Below are positions 53,701-62,588 of a stretch of 64,000 bases of DNA, piece by piece; the first letter of the stretch is position 1, and each line of letters starts with the position of its first letter. The DNA comes from an uncultured Prevotella sp. (lineage in GTDB: Bacteria > Bacteroidota > Bacteroidia > Bacteroidales > Bacteroidaceae), in assembly GCA_934204655.1 (NCBI GenBank), contig CAKPZJ010000002.1, positions 62,001-126,000 of the forward strand, given 5' to 3'. The notes below the pieces were generated by a model that had not been told where the DNA came from, ran no database searches, and saw only the letters and a list, made by a program, of their open reading frames with translations. Position numbers and translations under genes: made by a program.

Positions 53701-55486
53701 GGCCATTGGCTATGCCGTCGAAGCCCACCGAGCCGTCCATAAGGGCATTGCGCCCTGTGGCCGACAGGTGTATGTGGCCGCGGTTCATGGTGAGGGTGGC
53801 CTCGGTGTGGCCCACCTGCTTGCGCCCTATGGCGAGCTGGGCCACCCGTGCCTTGGCTGTCAGCTGGGTCGAGGTCTTCAGCGGGTCGGTGCCCGTTCCC
53901 TTGGCCTCTATGTCGGCCGTGAGGATGCCTATGCCCATGCGGGGCATGAAGTGGGCCACCTGCAGGCCGCGGGCACGTAGCTGGGCCGAGTAGGCCATGC
54001 GCCGGGTGTCTATCCAGGCCCGTCCCTGAAGCGAGCCGCGGCCCTCGGTAAGTGCCAGGGTGGCGGCATACTGTGGGCCGTGGGCCGTGAGGTGGCTTCT
54101 GAGGCGCATGCCGTAAGGCAGGGCCATCTGCCGGGCTATGGAGTGGGGCAGCAGGTTCTTAATGAAATCTATCTGGTAGGTGTTGAGGTCTATGTTGAGG
54201 TCGGCGGCCAACTTGTCGGGCAGGGTGAGGTTGCCCACAAATCCATCGACATGCAGGTCGGCCGCCGTGGGCATGCTGATGTGCAGGCCCGCCAGGTGGG
54301 CGCGCCGCAAGTTGCCTCTCAGCACGCCATCTATACGCAGCGGATAGTTGGGCAGTGTGCCGAGCAGTCCCGCGGGCAGCATGTGTCCGCCTATGGCGGC
54401 TATGTCCTGCTTGCCTATGCTGGCGTGCAGGGTCAGCGTCATCGCCCCGGGATGCAGGGAGTCCAGCACGTTGAGTGCCATGTGGGCCTGGGCCTTGATG
54501 GCCGACTCGGTGGTGGTAAGGACCAGCATGGGCAGACGGATGGCTGCTGAGTCGATGGCTATACGCGTCTGTAGCGAGGTGAGCCGCAGTCCGCAGCGCT
54601 CCGTAAACGAGCAGGAGCGTACTATAGCCTCTATACGTGGCGCGTGGAAGAACACCGAGTCTACCCCGAGCGACAGATGGTTGAGTGCCAAATGGTTGTA
54701 GTCCAGTCCACCGGTACGGCGAGCCAGGCGGTTGTCGTAGTAGAGCCGCCCCTGCTGCCAGTCCAGATGGCCCAAACGGTAGAGTTGGGTGTATAGGTCG
54801 AAGTATCCCTGGCTCGCTCTTACCTGGCCTAAGTAAGCCTGTATGGCCAGCGTGTCGCCAGGCGTGTGCAGCGTTACCGCCGTTCTGTCTATGGCCAGGG
54901 CAGCCACCTTGATTTTCCAGTAGTTGGGCGCCTTCGACGTGTCGGGTGGCACGGTGTCGCTCAGTTCTATGTTCAGCCGCGCATCGCTCAGACGGGCGCT
55001 GTTAATGGTCATGTCGCTGCGCCCCAAGTCTATCCCGTGCGCCCTCACGGTGAGCAGTCCCACCGTGCCGCGCACCCGCGCCTGGTGTACTATGTTGGCT
55101 GTGTTCAGGGCCACCTGCTTCAGCTCCAGTCCGTCTATGTTTACCACGCCCCTGAGTAGCGGTAGCATCTGCACGTCGGCCACCACGCGCTGTATGTGGG
55201 CTATGGTGTCGCGCTGGGCGGGCAGGGTATCGTTGGGCTGTATCACCTGGATGCCTCTGACCTCTAAGTCGAGCGGAAAGGCCAGTTCCACGTGGTCTAT
55301 GTGTATATCCATGCCCGTCTTGTCCGACGCGTAGGCCGTAACCATCCTTACGGCCCAGTTTTGTACGGGCGGCAGATAGAGCAACAGGGTGATGAGCAGC
55401 AGCAACCCCATCACGCTGGCCACGGCGATGGCCCCTATGCGTGATGCCTTGGTGAGGTGGTGTCGTATGGTTGGAGATACTGTCAT
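50771..55486 (-). CDS. tamB: Translocation/assembly module protein TamB
   Basis: 1571 aa. One N-terminal membrane anchor (IAVASVMGLLLLITLLLYLPPVQNW), then a very long beta-rich periplasmic body of AsmA/TamB type (VELAFPLDLEVRGIQVIQ; LRIDGVLRGNLRRAHLAG; LVNGFVPDRIVGLRGYGEGQLTVRGTLDKPTVDGEVYL) and the C-terminal DUF490/TamB domain (GRYTLYDGEMKYSLPIIPLKTFSIQDGSYLEFTGDPMNPQLHITA), ending with the Lys-rich NSKKKNNEK. TamB bridges the inner membrane and TamL. It precedes tamL with an 11-nt overlap; upstream lies a duplicated promoter module. Confidence 0.93.
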   Translation of the reverse strand: MTVSPTIRHHLTKASRIGAIAVASVMGLLLLITLLLYLPPVQNWAVRMVTAYASDKTGMDIHIDHVELAFPLDLEVRGIQVIQPNDTLPAQRDTIAHIQRVVADVQMLPLLRGVVNIDGLELKQVALNTANIVHQARVRGTVGLLTVRAHGIDLGRSDMTINSARLSDARLNIELSDTVPPDTSKAPNYWKIKVAALAIDRTAVTLHTPGDTLAIQAYLGQVRASQGYFDLYTQLYRLGHLDWQQGRLYYDNRLARRTGGLDYNHLALNHLSLGVDSVFFHAPRIEAIVRSCSFTERCGLRLTSLQTRIAIDSAAIRLPMLVLTTTESAIKAQAHMALNVLDSLHPGAMTLTLHASIGKQDIAAIGGHMLPAGLLGTLPNYPLRIDGVLRGNLRRAHLAGLHISMPTAADLHVDGFVGNLTLPDKLAADLNIDLNTYQIDFIKNLLPHSIARQMALPYGMRLRSHLTAHGPQYAATLALTEGRGSLQGRAWIDTRRMAYSAQLRARGLQVAHFMPRMGIGILTADIEAKGTGTDPLKTSTQLTAKARVAQLAIGRKQVGHTEATLTMNRGHIHLSATGRNALMDGSVGFDGIANGHYIRGTFTCDLSRADLASMGISQKPLSIGASSRIDIETNLKNYYRVLGHVADIGVSTQERTYHPENIAMDLLSTRDTTHAVVSCGDFRLDCDARGDYTRLLRQISRLTDEMKLQTKNRYIDQLRLRRHLPQARIYLNSGRQNVFARFLKWNGYEVGRLLVDASSSPLTGLNGRLSADSVVAAHFLLDTIRVTVSSDSARTLYKAQIRNNERNPDYTFNALLSGGVFERGAYASTEVYDAANRLGLRLGLAAAMVSNGIKLHMYGKEPILGYKRFDANKDNFILLADDDRISANLKLTAADGMGVQLYSDDSNAEALQDLTLSLAKFDLHKVLSVIPYMPDVEGLMNGDFHIVKTAKEFSVSSAMTVDNMVYEKCKMGNLGSEFVYMPKDNGAHYVDGTLTHDGEEVGTIKGTYTSTGGGWLDATLGLERMPMQLVNGFVPDRIVGLRGYGEGQLTVRGTLDKPTVDGEVYLDSTYLVSEPYGVQMRFADDPVRIVGSRLLFENFEMFANNDAPLNIAGALDFTDLNNMMLDVRMRATGFKIIDAKENARSEAYGKAFVNFFGSMQGPVDALRMRGKLDVLGNTDMTYVMRDAELTTDTQLDDLVKFTNFKDTTTAVTVQRPAIRGLDMDLNVSIDEGSHIMCMLNADHSNYISLIGGGDLRMRYNTSDNLTLTGRYTLYDGEMKYSLPIIPLKTFSIQDGSYLEFTGDPMNPQLHITATERVKATVSEGSSSRAVDFDCGVKLTQTLSKLGLEFVIDAPNDMTISDQLKTMATEGRSKVAVTMLASGMYLTDGNTNQFTMNSALSSFLQNEINNVAGKAMRSIGLDIGMSIDNTTTASGMHTDYNFKFSKRLWNNRLSVNIGGKVSTGADIDMRQNDNTFFDKVELEYRLGQSSSKYLRLFYDNNKYDWLEGPLGEYGAGFVWKRKLRHFRDIFHIDKRTTKPAIQNDAPATAAPGSSQEKTGAEKDNSKKKNNEK

Positions 55487-55573
55487 TATAGTCGATGTTT
55501 TGTGTCGGTAAGGTTAACGATGGGTGCCTGTAGGCAGCAGCTGTTTAGCCCGCGGCGCCATCTGTCCTTTTTG

Positions 55574-55604
55574 CAAAGGTAGTGCAAGCCGAGCGAAATA
55601 CAAA
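55574..55604 (-). promoter_or_regulatory. Promoter of tamB-tamL
   Basis: On the minus strand TTTG (55601-55604), 19 nt, then TACCTTTG (55574-55581), a perfect consensus match, about 90 nt before the tamB ATG. Embedded in a 52-bp sequence that is repeated upstream. Confidence 0.8.
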
Positions 55605-55712
55605 ACAAATTCATTTGTTTTTATTTCCGAGGCGCCGCCTACCATCATGGCGATAGCCGTAAAGGTAGTGCAAGCCGGGCGAAATACAAAACAAATTCAT
55701 TTGTTTTTATTT
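55575..55712. repeat. Two 52-bp direct repeats of a promoter module
   Basis: Copies at 55575-55626 and 55661-55712 differ at one base inside the 52 bp. Each carries AGTGCAAGCC-GCGAAATACAAAAC and the dyad AACAAATTCATTTGTT. The first copy holds an intact -7 TACCTTTG (minus strand); in the second the final G is changed (TACCTTTA), so it should be weak. The core AGTGCAAGC-GAGCG also occurs in the complement of the 64-bp array unit. Confidence 0.85.
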
Positions 55713-55780
55713 ACAAAGGCCATGGTGACTGCCCCAACAGGGCTAATGCCTGCCCAGGGTGGTGTGATAGCCTCTCCAAT

Positions 55781-55863
55781 TCTAAAGACCACCTCCAGCT
55801 TGCTGGGAGCCGTCTTTAGTGAGCTGGGAGCCGTCTTTAGAAACGTAAAGGTCGGTCTTTTCA
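55781..55863. repeat. 21-bp-phased dispersed repeat, copy 5
   Basis: Two exact GCTGGGAGCCGTCTTTAG units 21 nt apart, closed by AACGTAAAGGTCGGTCTTTT. The following CATTGGTTCACCAATGACGG and GTGTTTTTTAC (55879-55920) correspond, on the opposite strand, to sequence beside copy 1 (783-832), so a conserved element of about 150 bp is shared. No gene occurs in the 55487-56237 gap. Confidence 0.85.
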
Positions 55864-56157
55864 TTTTTCCCGCCTATCATTGGTTCACCAATGACGGTTC
55901 CCTGCGTAGTGTTTTTTACTTTTTATTCTCGCTATTGGTATTAGGGGGCATTGTTTCTTATTCTAAAATTGTGGAAAGATGAGTACGGGAATGGTCAAAA
56001 AAGTTTCCACCAATCACCCCTGCCTTGGCGGCCCTCGCCGCGGCCCCTTTGGCCCTTGCCGGAGCCGTCGGGCAGCACCCCGCGGCGGTCGCTATCGCGC
56101 GCGTATATATAAATAAGGTAGCAAATGGCTGTCGGGACAAACATTACAGCCGAAAAA

Positions 56158-56189
56158 GTTGCGTAAATGATGGAAAAGTATTACTTTTG
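56158..56189 (+). promoter_or_regulatory. Promoter of pheT
   Basis: GTTG at 56158-56161 (close to TTTG), 20 nt, then TACTTTTG at 56182-56189; 48 nt before the ATG. Confidence 0.65.
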
Positions 56190-56237
56190 CGACCAAATAA
56201 CAAAGAGCGAAAAGTATAATAAAAAAGATAATAACCA

Positions 56238-58706
56238 ATGAATATCTCTTATAAGTGGCTGAAGGAATATGTAGACTTCAGTCTTACTCCACAGGAAGTA
56301 GCCGATGCCTTGACATCTACCGGCTTGGAGGTCGACGCGCTCGAAGAAGTGCAGAGCATCCGTGGCGGCCTGAAGGGTCTCTACGTCGGCGAGGTGCTTA
56401 CCTGTGAGCCCCATCCCAACTCTGACCATCTCCACATCACTACTGTCGACCTGGGCAAGGATGCCCCACAGCAGATAGTGTGTGGAGCACCCAACGTGGC
56501 CGCTGGCCAGAAGGTTATCGTGGCCGATTTGGGCTGCGTGCTCTACGATGGTGACAAGGAGTTTACCATCAAGCGCAGTAAGCTACGTGGAGTGGAGTCG
56601 CTCGGCATGATCTGTGCTGAGGACGAGATAGGAGTAGGCTCCAGCCACGATGGAATTATCGTTCTGCCGGCCGACGCACCTGTCGGGCAGCCGGCTGCTG
56701 AGTATTATCATCTGGAGAGCGACTGGGTGATAGAGATTGACATCACCGCCAACCGCTCTGACGCCCTGTCGCACTACGGTGTGGCCCGCGACCTGTATGC
56801 TTGGTTGCGCCGCAATGGCTATGAGACCAGCCTGCACCGCCCTGACTGTAGCGCGTTCCGGGTTGACAGCGAGAATCTGCCCATTGATGTAGAGATAGAG
56901 AACACCGAGGCTTGCAAGCGTTATGCCTGCGTGAGTATCAGTGGCTGCGAGGTCAAGGAGAGTCCCCAGTGGCTCAAGGACCGTCTCAGCACTATCGGCC
57001 TGCGTCCTATCAACAACATCGTGGACATTACCAACTATATTATGATGGCCTATGGCCAGCCCATGCACTGCTTTGATGCCGATATGGTCAAGGGCCACCG
57101 CATCGTGGTGCGCACACAGCCTGAGGGCACCCCCTTTGTTACCCTCGACGGTGAGGAGCACAAGTTGGGCGAGCACGACCTGAGCATCTGCAATGCCGAG
57201 GAGCCTATGTGTATCGCCGGCATCTTCGGCGGCAAGGGCTCGGGTACCTACGAGACCACTACCAACGTGGTTCTTGAGAGCGCTTACTTCCACCCCACAT
57301 GGATTCGTAAGAGTGCCCGTCGCCACGGCCTCTCTACCGATGCCTCGTACCGCTTCGAGCGTGGCATAGACCCCAACGGTACCATCTACGCCCTTAAACA
57401 GGCGGCTATCCTGTGTGCCGAGCTGGCTGGCGGCAAGGTGTCGATGCAGATTAAGGATGTCTATCCTGCTCCCATCGCCGACGCGCAGGTCCGCCTGGAC
57501 TACGAGTACTGCGACCGCCTCATCGGCAAGGCCATCGGCCATGACATGATACGCCAGATAGCAGAGAGCCTGGAGATGAAGGTTACTGCCGAGGATGCCG
57601 AGGGGCTCAACCTGGACGTACCGGCTTACCGTGTCGACGTACAGCGTCCCTGCGACGTGGTAGAGGATATCTTGCGTATCTACGGGTACAATAATGTGGA
57701 GATACCGACCCAGTTGAAATCGTCGCTCACCGTTCAGACCGAAGAGGATGCCGAGTACAGGCTGCTGAACCTTGTGGGCGAGCAGCTGGTGGGCTGCGGC
57801 TTCTATGAGATAATGAACAACTCGCTCACCAAGGTAAGCTACTACGAGCAGACTGAGCTCAATGCTTATCCCTGGGAACGCACCGTGAAGGTGATGAACC
57901 CTCTGAGCGCCGACTTAGGTGTGATGAGACAGACACTGCTTTTCGGCGGGCTCGAAAGCATCATGCGCAATGTGAACCGCAAGAACGCCAATCTGCGTTT
58001 CTTCGAGGTGGGCAACTGCTATCACTACGATCAGGCTCGCTGGAGCTACGAGGATCCCTCTAAGGCTTATACCGAGGAGACCCACGTGGGCCTCTGGGTT
58101 ACTGGCAAGCGTGTTTCGGGCTCGTGGGCCCATCCCGATGAGGACAGCTCTTTCTACGAGCTCAAGGCTTACGTCCAGAATATATTTGCCCGCGTCGGCC
58201 TGGCCAAGAATATGACCGTGGTAGAGCAGAGCGATAACAATATTTTCGCTGCCGGCCTCAAGGTGATGACCCGTGGCGGCAAGGTAGTGGCTGAAATGGG
58301 TATCCTGGCTCACCGCTTACTGAAGATGGCCGACATAGCTAACCCCGTGTACTATGCCGACATCAACTGGAATGTGCTGATGAAAGCTGTGCGTAAACTC
58401 AAGCTGGAGTATCAGGAAATATCTAAGTACCCGGCTGTGAGCCGAGACCTCGCCCTGCTGATAGACAACAGCGTGAAGTTTGCCCAAATAGAGGAGGTGG
58501 CCCTGCAGACTGAGAAGAAGTTGCTCAAGAGGGTAGAGCTGTTTGACGTGTACCAGGGTAAGAACCTGCCAGCCGGCAAGAAGAGCTACGCGGTAAACTT
58601 CATACTTCAGGATGCTACCCGCACGCTCAACGACAAGGCCATTGATGCCATCATGACAAAGTTAATAAACAACCTAACAAATAAACTGGGAGCAGAGCTC
58701 CGATAA
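56238..58706 (+). CDS. pheT: Phenylalanine--tRNA ligase beta subunit
   Basis: 822 aa, standard length. With PheS it charges tRNA-Phe; the alpha gene is not in this window. Domains in order: N-terminal B1 and EMAP-like tRNA-binding domain (GLKGLYVGEVLTCEPHPNSDHLHITTVDLG, about 37-150), B3/B4 editing region (RPINNIVDITNYIMMAYGQPMHCFDADMV, about 255-285), B5 (RLIGKAIGHDMIRQIAESL), core (MNPLSADLGVMRQTLLFGGLESI) and the C-terminal anticodon-binding domain (ISKYPAVSRDLALLIDNSVKF...DKAIDAIMTKLINNL). Followed after 13 nt by yebC. Confidence 0.97.
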   Translation: MNISYKWLKEYVDFSLTPQEVADALTSTGLEVDALEEVQSIRGGLKGLYVGEVLTCEPHPNSDHLHITTVDLGKDAPQQIVCGAPNVAAGQKVIVADLGCVLYDGDKEFTIKRSKLRGVESLGMICAEDEIGVGSSHDGIIVLPADAPVGQPAAEYYHLESDWVIEIDITANRSDALSHYGVARDLYAWLRRNGYETSLHRPDCSAFRVDSENLPIDVEIENTEACKRYACVSISGCEVKESPQWLKDRLSTIGLRPINNIVDITNYIMMAYGQPMHCFDADMVKGHRIVVRTQPEGTPFVTLDGEEHKLGEHDLSICNAEEPMCIAGIFGGKGSGTYETTTNVVLESAYFHPTWIRKSARRHGLSTDASYRFERGIDPNGTIYALKQAAILCAELAGGKVSMQIKDVYPAPIADAQVRLDYEYCDRLIGKAIGHDMIRQIAESLEMKVTAEDAEGLNLDVPAYRVDVQRPCDVVEDILRIYGYNNVEIPTQLKSSLTVQTEEDAEYRLLNLVGEQLVGCGFYEIMNNSLTKVSYYEQTELNAYPWERTVKVMNPLSADLGVMRQTLLFGGLESIMRNVNRKNANLRFFEVGNCYHYDQARWSYEDPSKAYTEETHVGLWVTGKRVSGSWAHPDEDSSFYELKAYVQNIFARVGLAKNMTVVEQSDNNIFAAGLKVMTRGGKVVAEMGILAHRLLKMADIANPVYYADINWNVLMKAVRKLKLEYQEISKYPAVSRDLALLIDNSVKFAQIEEVALQTEKKLLKRVELFDVYQGKNLPAGKKSYAVNFILQDATRTLNDKAIDAIMTKLINNLTNKLGAELR

Positions 58707-58719
58707 AAAATCAAACCCA

Positions 58720-59451
58720 ATGGGAAGAGCATTTGAATATCGTAAAGCTACAAAGTTAAAGAGATGGGGTCATATGGCCCGGACGTTTACTAAACTCGGC
58801 AAGCAGATTGCCATCGCAGTGAAGGCTGGAGGCCCAGAGCCAGAGAACAACCCTACGCTGCGTGCCATCATCGCTACCTGTAAGCGAGAGAACATGCCGA
58901 AGGACAACATAGAGCGCGCCATCAAAAACGCTATGGGCAAGGACCAGAGCGAGTACAAGGAGGTGCCCTATGAGGGCTACGGCCCCCACGGAATTGCCAT
59001 CTTTGTGGACAGCCTTACTGATAATACCACCCGCACAGTCGCCGACGTGCGTTCGGTGTTCAACAAGTTTAATGGAAACCTCGGCACGCAGGGTTCCCTC
59101 AGTTTCCTGTTCGACCACAAGGCCGTTTTCACCTTTAAAATGAAAGACGGCATGAGTATGGACGACCTTATACTCGAACTTATTGACTTCGGTGTAGACG
59201 ATGAGTACGACATCGACGAGGAAGAGGACGAGGTGACCATCTATGGCGACCCCAAGAGCTTTGGCGATATCCAGCACTATCTGGAGCAGAACGGCTACGA
59301 GATTACGAGTGCTGAGTTTACCCGTATCCCTAACGACCTGAAGGACGTAACGCCTGAGCAGCGCGAGACTATTGACAAGATGGTTGAGAAACTTGAAGAG
59401 TTTGATGACGTTCAGAACGTCTATACCAACATGAAGCCTGCCGAGGACTAA
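58720..59451 (+). CDS. yebC: YebC/PmpR/TACO1-family protein
   Basis: 243 aa. The N-terminal signature MGRAFEYRKATKLKRWGHMARTFTKLGKQIAIAVKAGGPEPENNPTL matches the family apart from the usual AGHSKW start, which is replaced by a Bacteroidetes variant. The central EGYGPHGIAIFVDSLTDNTTRTVADVRSVFNKFNGNLG and an acidic stretch DEYDIDEEEDEV follow. Described as a DNA-binding regulator in some bacteria and, more recently, as a factor helping ribosomes translate proline-rich stretches. Between pheT and a TSCPD protein gene, probably one operon. Confidence 0.95.
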   Translation: MGRAFEYRKATKLKRWGHMARTFTKLGKQIAIAVKAGGPEPENNPTLRAIIATCKRENMPKDNIERAIKNAMGKDQSEYKEVPYEGYGPHGIAIFVDSLTDNTTRTVADVRSVFNKFNGNLGTQGSLSFLFDHKAVFTFKMKDGMSMDDLILELIDFGVDDEYDIDEEEDEVTIYGDPKSFGDIQHYLEQNGYEITSAEFTRIPNDLKDVTPEQRETIDKMVEKLEEFDDVQNVYTNMKPAED

Positions 59452-59458
59452 GATAGCT

Positions 59459-59710
59459 ATGAAGCATTATACATACACTACTCAGGGTACTTGCAGTAAG
59501 GTCATTGACATAGACGTGGATGACAACGGCTACGTCCAGGATGTTCACTTCCTGGGCGGGTGCCATGGCAACCTGCAGGGCATCTGTGCCCTCATCAAGG
59601 GTATGAAGGCCACCGATGTCAAAGCACGTCTCCAAGGCATACGTTGTGGCAACAAGCCCACCAGTTGTCCTGACCAGTTGGCTACGGCCTTGGAGCAGAT
59701 GGGCCTCTGA
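59459..59710 (+). CDS. Small TSCPD-domain protein (TIGR03905-like)
   Basis: 83 aa. Cysteines at TCSKVIDI, GGCHGN, GIRCGNK and the terminal motif TSCPDQLATAL match the TSCPD domain, also found at the C-terminus of class II ribonucleotide reductases. Stand-alone versions are uncharacterised. The Cys arrangement suggests metal or redox chemistry (inference). It starts 7 nt after yebC and is followed by a strong terminator. Confidence 0.9.
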   Translation: MKHYTYTTQGTCSKVIDIDVDDNGYVQDVHFLGGCHGNLQGICALIKGMKATDVKARLQGIRCGNKPTSCPDQLATALEQMGL

Positions 59711-59728
59711 TGTAATGGGCGATATAAG

Positions 59729-59763
59729 TAAAGCGGGCACCGGATTATCCGATGCCCGCTTTA
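59729..59763. terminator. Terminator after the TSCPD gene
   Basis: TAAAGCGGGCACCGGA and TCCGATGCCCGCTTTA form a long stem (one mismatch) with a short loop, between convergent genes. Confidence 0.85.
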
Positions 59764-59808
59764 TATGTATAGGCAGTCCCTATATATATAATAAGGTATA
59801 GGGAAGGG

Positions 59809-60204
59809 TTAGCGGTAGTCTTTGGGGCCGAACTTGTCAGTGTAGAGCACCACCGAGGGATGCTGCTGCGAGCGGCAGACGTAGGCGAAGACGAAACCAG
59901 CCTCCTTGTAGGCTTTCAGGCTGGTCGACTCGCGTATAGACTGCGTGAGCTGGGTGTGTAAATCCTTACGATGCTGGTCTACGAGTACCTTATCGTCCAT
60001 CTTGTCGGTAAAGGTGCAGTAGTAGGAGTACACGCGGGTGTCTTTGTTGAACGCCACGCTGTCGGTGCGTACGCAGTTGTTGACCGGGGTGGGGCAGTAG
60101 CGCTCCGTATATTCGCGGGCCTCGCGCTCGGCCTTGTCTTCTATACTCTCGTGGCAGGCTGTAAACGCCAGGGCCGCGATGACGGATAGTGTAAATGCTC
60201 TCAT
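59809..60204 (-). CDS. Hypothetical lipoprotein
   Basis: 131 aa from 60204 (MRAFTLSVIAALAFTACHES); the frame extends to 60243, but only this start gives a signal with lipobox FTAC directly. The mature part is charged (IEDKAEREAREYTERYCPTP) with conserved-looking Cys pairs (YCPTPVNNCV; YYCTFTDKM; YVCRSQ), perhaps disulfides. No domain recognised. A -7 TACCTTTG lies at 60233-60240 on the minus strand, about 28 nt upstream of the start. Divergent from lepA. Confidence 0.8.
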   Translation of the reverse strand: MRAFTLSVIAALAFTACHESIEDKAEREAREYTERYCPTPVNNCVRTDSVAFNKDTRVYSYYCTFTDKMDDKVLVDQHRKDLHTQLTQSIRESTSLKAYKEAGFVFAYVCRSQQHPSVVLYTDKFGPKDYR

Positions 60205-60232
60205 ACGATGAATAATGTTGTCTCTCGATTTG

Positions 60233-60240
60233 CAAAGGTA
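60233..60240 (-). promoter_or_regulatory. -7 element of the hypothetical lipoprotein gene
   Basis: TACCTTTG on the minus strand, 28 nt before the ATG; no matching -33 TTTG seen. Confidence 0.55.
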
Positions 60241-60346
60241 CAAATATTAGCCAAAATCCCATCATCTTTGTAAATAAGATTGTGGCTCCGTGCGGGCAGG
60301 AGGCAAAATATTCTGCCGTGCCTGCCGTTATCTGCACGATTTTCAG

Positions 60347-60354
60347 TAACTTTG
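60347..60354 (+). promoter_or_regulatory. -7 element of lepA
   Basis: TAACTTTG, 97 nt before the lepA ATG, leaving a fairly long 5' leader. Confidence 0.5.
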
Positions 60355-60451
60355 CAAAAAATAGATGCGCACCGGGCGCTTGCCAGGACAGCCGTTTCTG
60401 TGCTGCTGCTGATGGCAATCACCCGGGCGATACTCATAAACGAAAAATCCG

Positions 60452-62233
60452 ATGGAACATATCAGAAATTTCTGTATCATTGCACACATAGACCATGGAA
60501 AGTCTACGCTGGCAGACCGCTTGCTTGAGCGTACGAAGACCATCCAGATAACCGAGGGCCAGATGCTGGACAACATGGACCTGGAGCGCGAACGCGGAAT
60601 AACCATTAAGAGTCACGCCATACAGATGGAGTATCAGACGGGCGGCGAGAAATATATACTGAACCTCATAGACACTCCGGGACACGTAGACTTCTCGTAT
60701 GAGGTATCGCGCAGCATCGCCGCGTGCGAGGGCGCGCTGTTGGTGGTCGATGCTACGCAGGGCGTGCAGGCCCAGACCATCTCCAACCTGTACATGGCCA
60801 TAGAGCACGACCTGGAGATAATACCCGTCATCAACAAGATAGACATGCCCAGCGCCATGCCCGACGAGGTAGAGGACGAGATAGTAGACCTGATAGGCTG
60901 CGACCGCACGGACATCATTCGCGCGTCGGGCAAGACCGGCGAGGGTGTCGACGAGATACTTGAGGCCGTGGTAAAGCGTATCCCCGCACCCACGGGCGAT
61001 GCCAAGGCCCCGCTGCAAGCCCTTATCTTTGACTCGCTCTTCAACTCGTTTCGCGGTATCATCACCCTCTGCAAGGTAGAGAACGGCGTGATACGCAAGG
61101 GAGATAAGGTGAAGTTCTTCAACACGGGCATGGAGTACACTGCCGACGAGGTGGGCGTGCTCAAGATGGACATGATACCCACCCCCGAGCTCTCTACGGG
61201 CGAGGTGGGCTACATCATCAGCGGCATCAAGAACGCTAAGGAGGTCAAGGTGGGCGACACCATTACCCATGTAGGCGCGCCATGTGCCGAGGCCATCGCT
61301 GGATTCCAGGAGGTCAAGCCTATGGTCTTCGCTGGTGTCTATCCCATCGACCCGTCCGAGTATGAGAACCTGCGCGCCTCGTTGGAGAAACTGCAGCTCA
61401 ACGATGCCTCGCTCACGTTCATGCCCGAGTCGTCGGTAGCCCTCGGCTTCGGTTTCCGATGCGGCTTCTTGGGGCTGCTGCACATGGAAATAGTCCAGGA
61501 GAGGCTCGACCGCGAGTTCAACATGGACGTTATCACTACCGTGCCCAACGTATCGTACATGGTGTACGACAAGCACGGCAACGCCAAGGAAGTTCACAAT
61601 CCCTCGGGCCTGCCCGACCAGACCCAGATAGAACATATCGAGGAGCCTTACATCCGCGCCACTATTATCACTGACGCCAACTACATTGGCCCTATCATGA
61701 AACTCTGCCTGGACAAGCGCGGTGAGCTTATCAACCAAGAGTACGTGAGCGGCAACCGTGTGGAGCTACATTTTATGCTGCCTCTCGGCGAGATAGTCAT
61801 AGACTTCTACGACAAGCTCAAGTCTATCAGCAAGGGCTATGCCTCCTTTGACTACCACATAGATAGCTTCAGACCCTCCAAGTTGGCCAAACTCGACATA
61901 CTGCTCAACGGCGAGTCGGTAGATGCCCTCTCCACGCTTACACATGAAAGCAATGCGGTGTCCCTGGGCCGCAAGATGTGCGAAAAGCTCAAGGAACTGA
62001 TTCCCAGGCAGCAGTTTGACATAGCCATTCAGGCTGCCATAGGGGCCAAGATAGTGGCCCGCGAGACCGTGAAGCAGGTGCGCAAGGACGTAACCGCCAA
62101 GTGCTATGGTGGCGACGTGAGCCGTAAGCGTAAACTGCTCGAGAAGCAGAAGAAAGGTAAGAAGCGGATGAAGCAGATAGGCAATGTAGAGGTGCCGCAG
62201 AAAGCTTTTTTGGCGGTACTGAAGCTCGACTGA
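60452..62233 (+). CDS. lepA: Elongation factor 4 (LepA)
   Basis: 593 aa, standard length. Translational GTPase that back-translocates or remodels ribosomes. G1 [14 protein letters not shown] (about 11-24), switch region [14 protein letters not shown]3 [13 protein letters not shown]4 NKID, then EF-G-like domains and the LepA-specific C-terminal domain ([67 protein letters not shown]). Single-gene unit followed by a strong hairpin. Confidence 0.98.
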   Translation: MEHIRNFCIIAHIDHGKSTLADRLLERTKTIQITEGQMLDNMDLERERGITIKSHAIQMEYQTGGEKYILNLIDTPGHVDFSYEVSRSIAACEGALLVVDATQGVQAQTISNLYMAIEHDLEIIPVINKIDMPSAMPDEVEDEIVDLIGCDRTDIIRASGKTGEGVDEILEAVVKRIPAPTGDAKAPLQALIFDSLFNSFRGIITLCKVENGVIRKGDKVKFFNTGMEYTADEVGVLKMDMIPTPELSTGEVGYIISGIKNAKEVKVGDTITHVGAPCAEAIAGFQEVKPMVFAGVYPIDPSEYENLRASLEKLQLNDASLTFMPESSVALGFGFRCGFLGLLHMEIVQERLDREFNMDVITTVPNVSYMVYDKHGNAKEVHNPSGLPDQTQIEHIEEPYIRATIITDANYIGPIMKLCLDKRGELINQEYVSGNRVELHFMLPLGEIVIDFYDKLKSISKGYASFDYHIDSFRPSKLAKLDILLNGESVDALSTLTHESNAVSLGRKMCEKLKELIPRQQFDIAIQAAIGAKIVARETVKQVRKDVTAKCYGGDVSRKRKLLEKQKKGKKRMKQIGNVEVPQKAFLAVLKLD

Positions 62234-62263
62234 CAGCTGCGACACTCGCCCCATTCACATAGA

Positions 62264-62316
62264 TGGCCTCCATCCAGCCCCGGATACTCACTCTGGGCAG
62301 GGTGGAGGCTTCTTGA
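62264..62316 (+). terminator. Terminator after lepA
   Basis: GCCTCCATCCAGCCC (62266-62280) pairs with GGGCAGGGTGGAGGC (62295-62309), followed by TTCTTG. Confidence 0.8.
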
Positions 62317-62340
62317 TATGGCACGGGTGTCACCCCAGTC

Positions 62341-62372
62341 TTCCGAGCAGGCTCGTGTCGCTCGGAAAGTAC
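62341..62372. repeat. Possible fragment of the 64-bp repeat unit
   Basis: TTCCGAGCAGGCTCGTGTCGCTCGG resembles the CATCCGAGCAAGCTCGTGGCGCTC core of the array at 257-584. Short and diverged. It also forms a dyad CCGAGC/GCTCGG. Confidence 0.4.
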
Positions 62373-62452
62373 TTTTTAGTGAGTCAAAAGGTGCCCGATA
62401 AGCCCCATAATGACAATCTGCAAAGAAAAAATGAAAAAACTTAGCTATTTTC

Positions 62453-62483
62453 TTTGCAAAGTCTGCCTTTTCTACTACCTTTG
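62453..62483 (+). promoter_or_regulatory. Promoter of the Crp/Fnr regulator gene
   Basis: TTTG at 62453-62456, 19 nt, then TACCTTTG at 62476-62483: full consensus. It leaves a 5' leader of about 100 nt. Confidence 0.75.
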
Positions 62484-62588
62484 CATTGAGTAGGCTTCGG
62501 TCTCTGGCATCAGGATAGGTTCACATTATCCTGCTGCCCATCTTTAGCAATACTGGTAACAATACTAACAGACAAGCAAAGTTAACCC

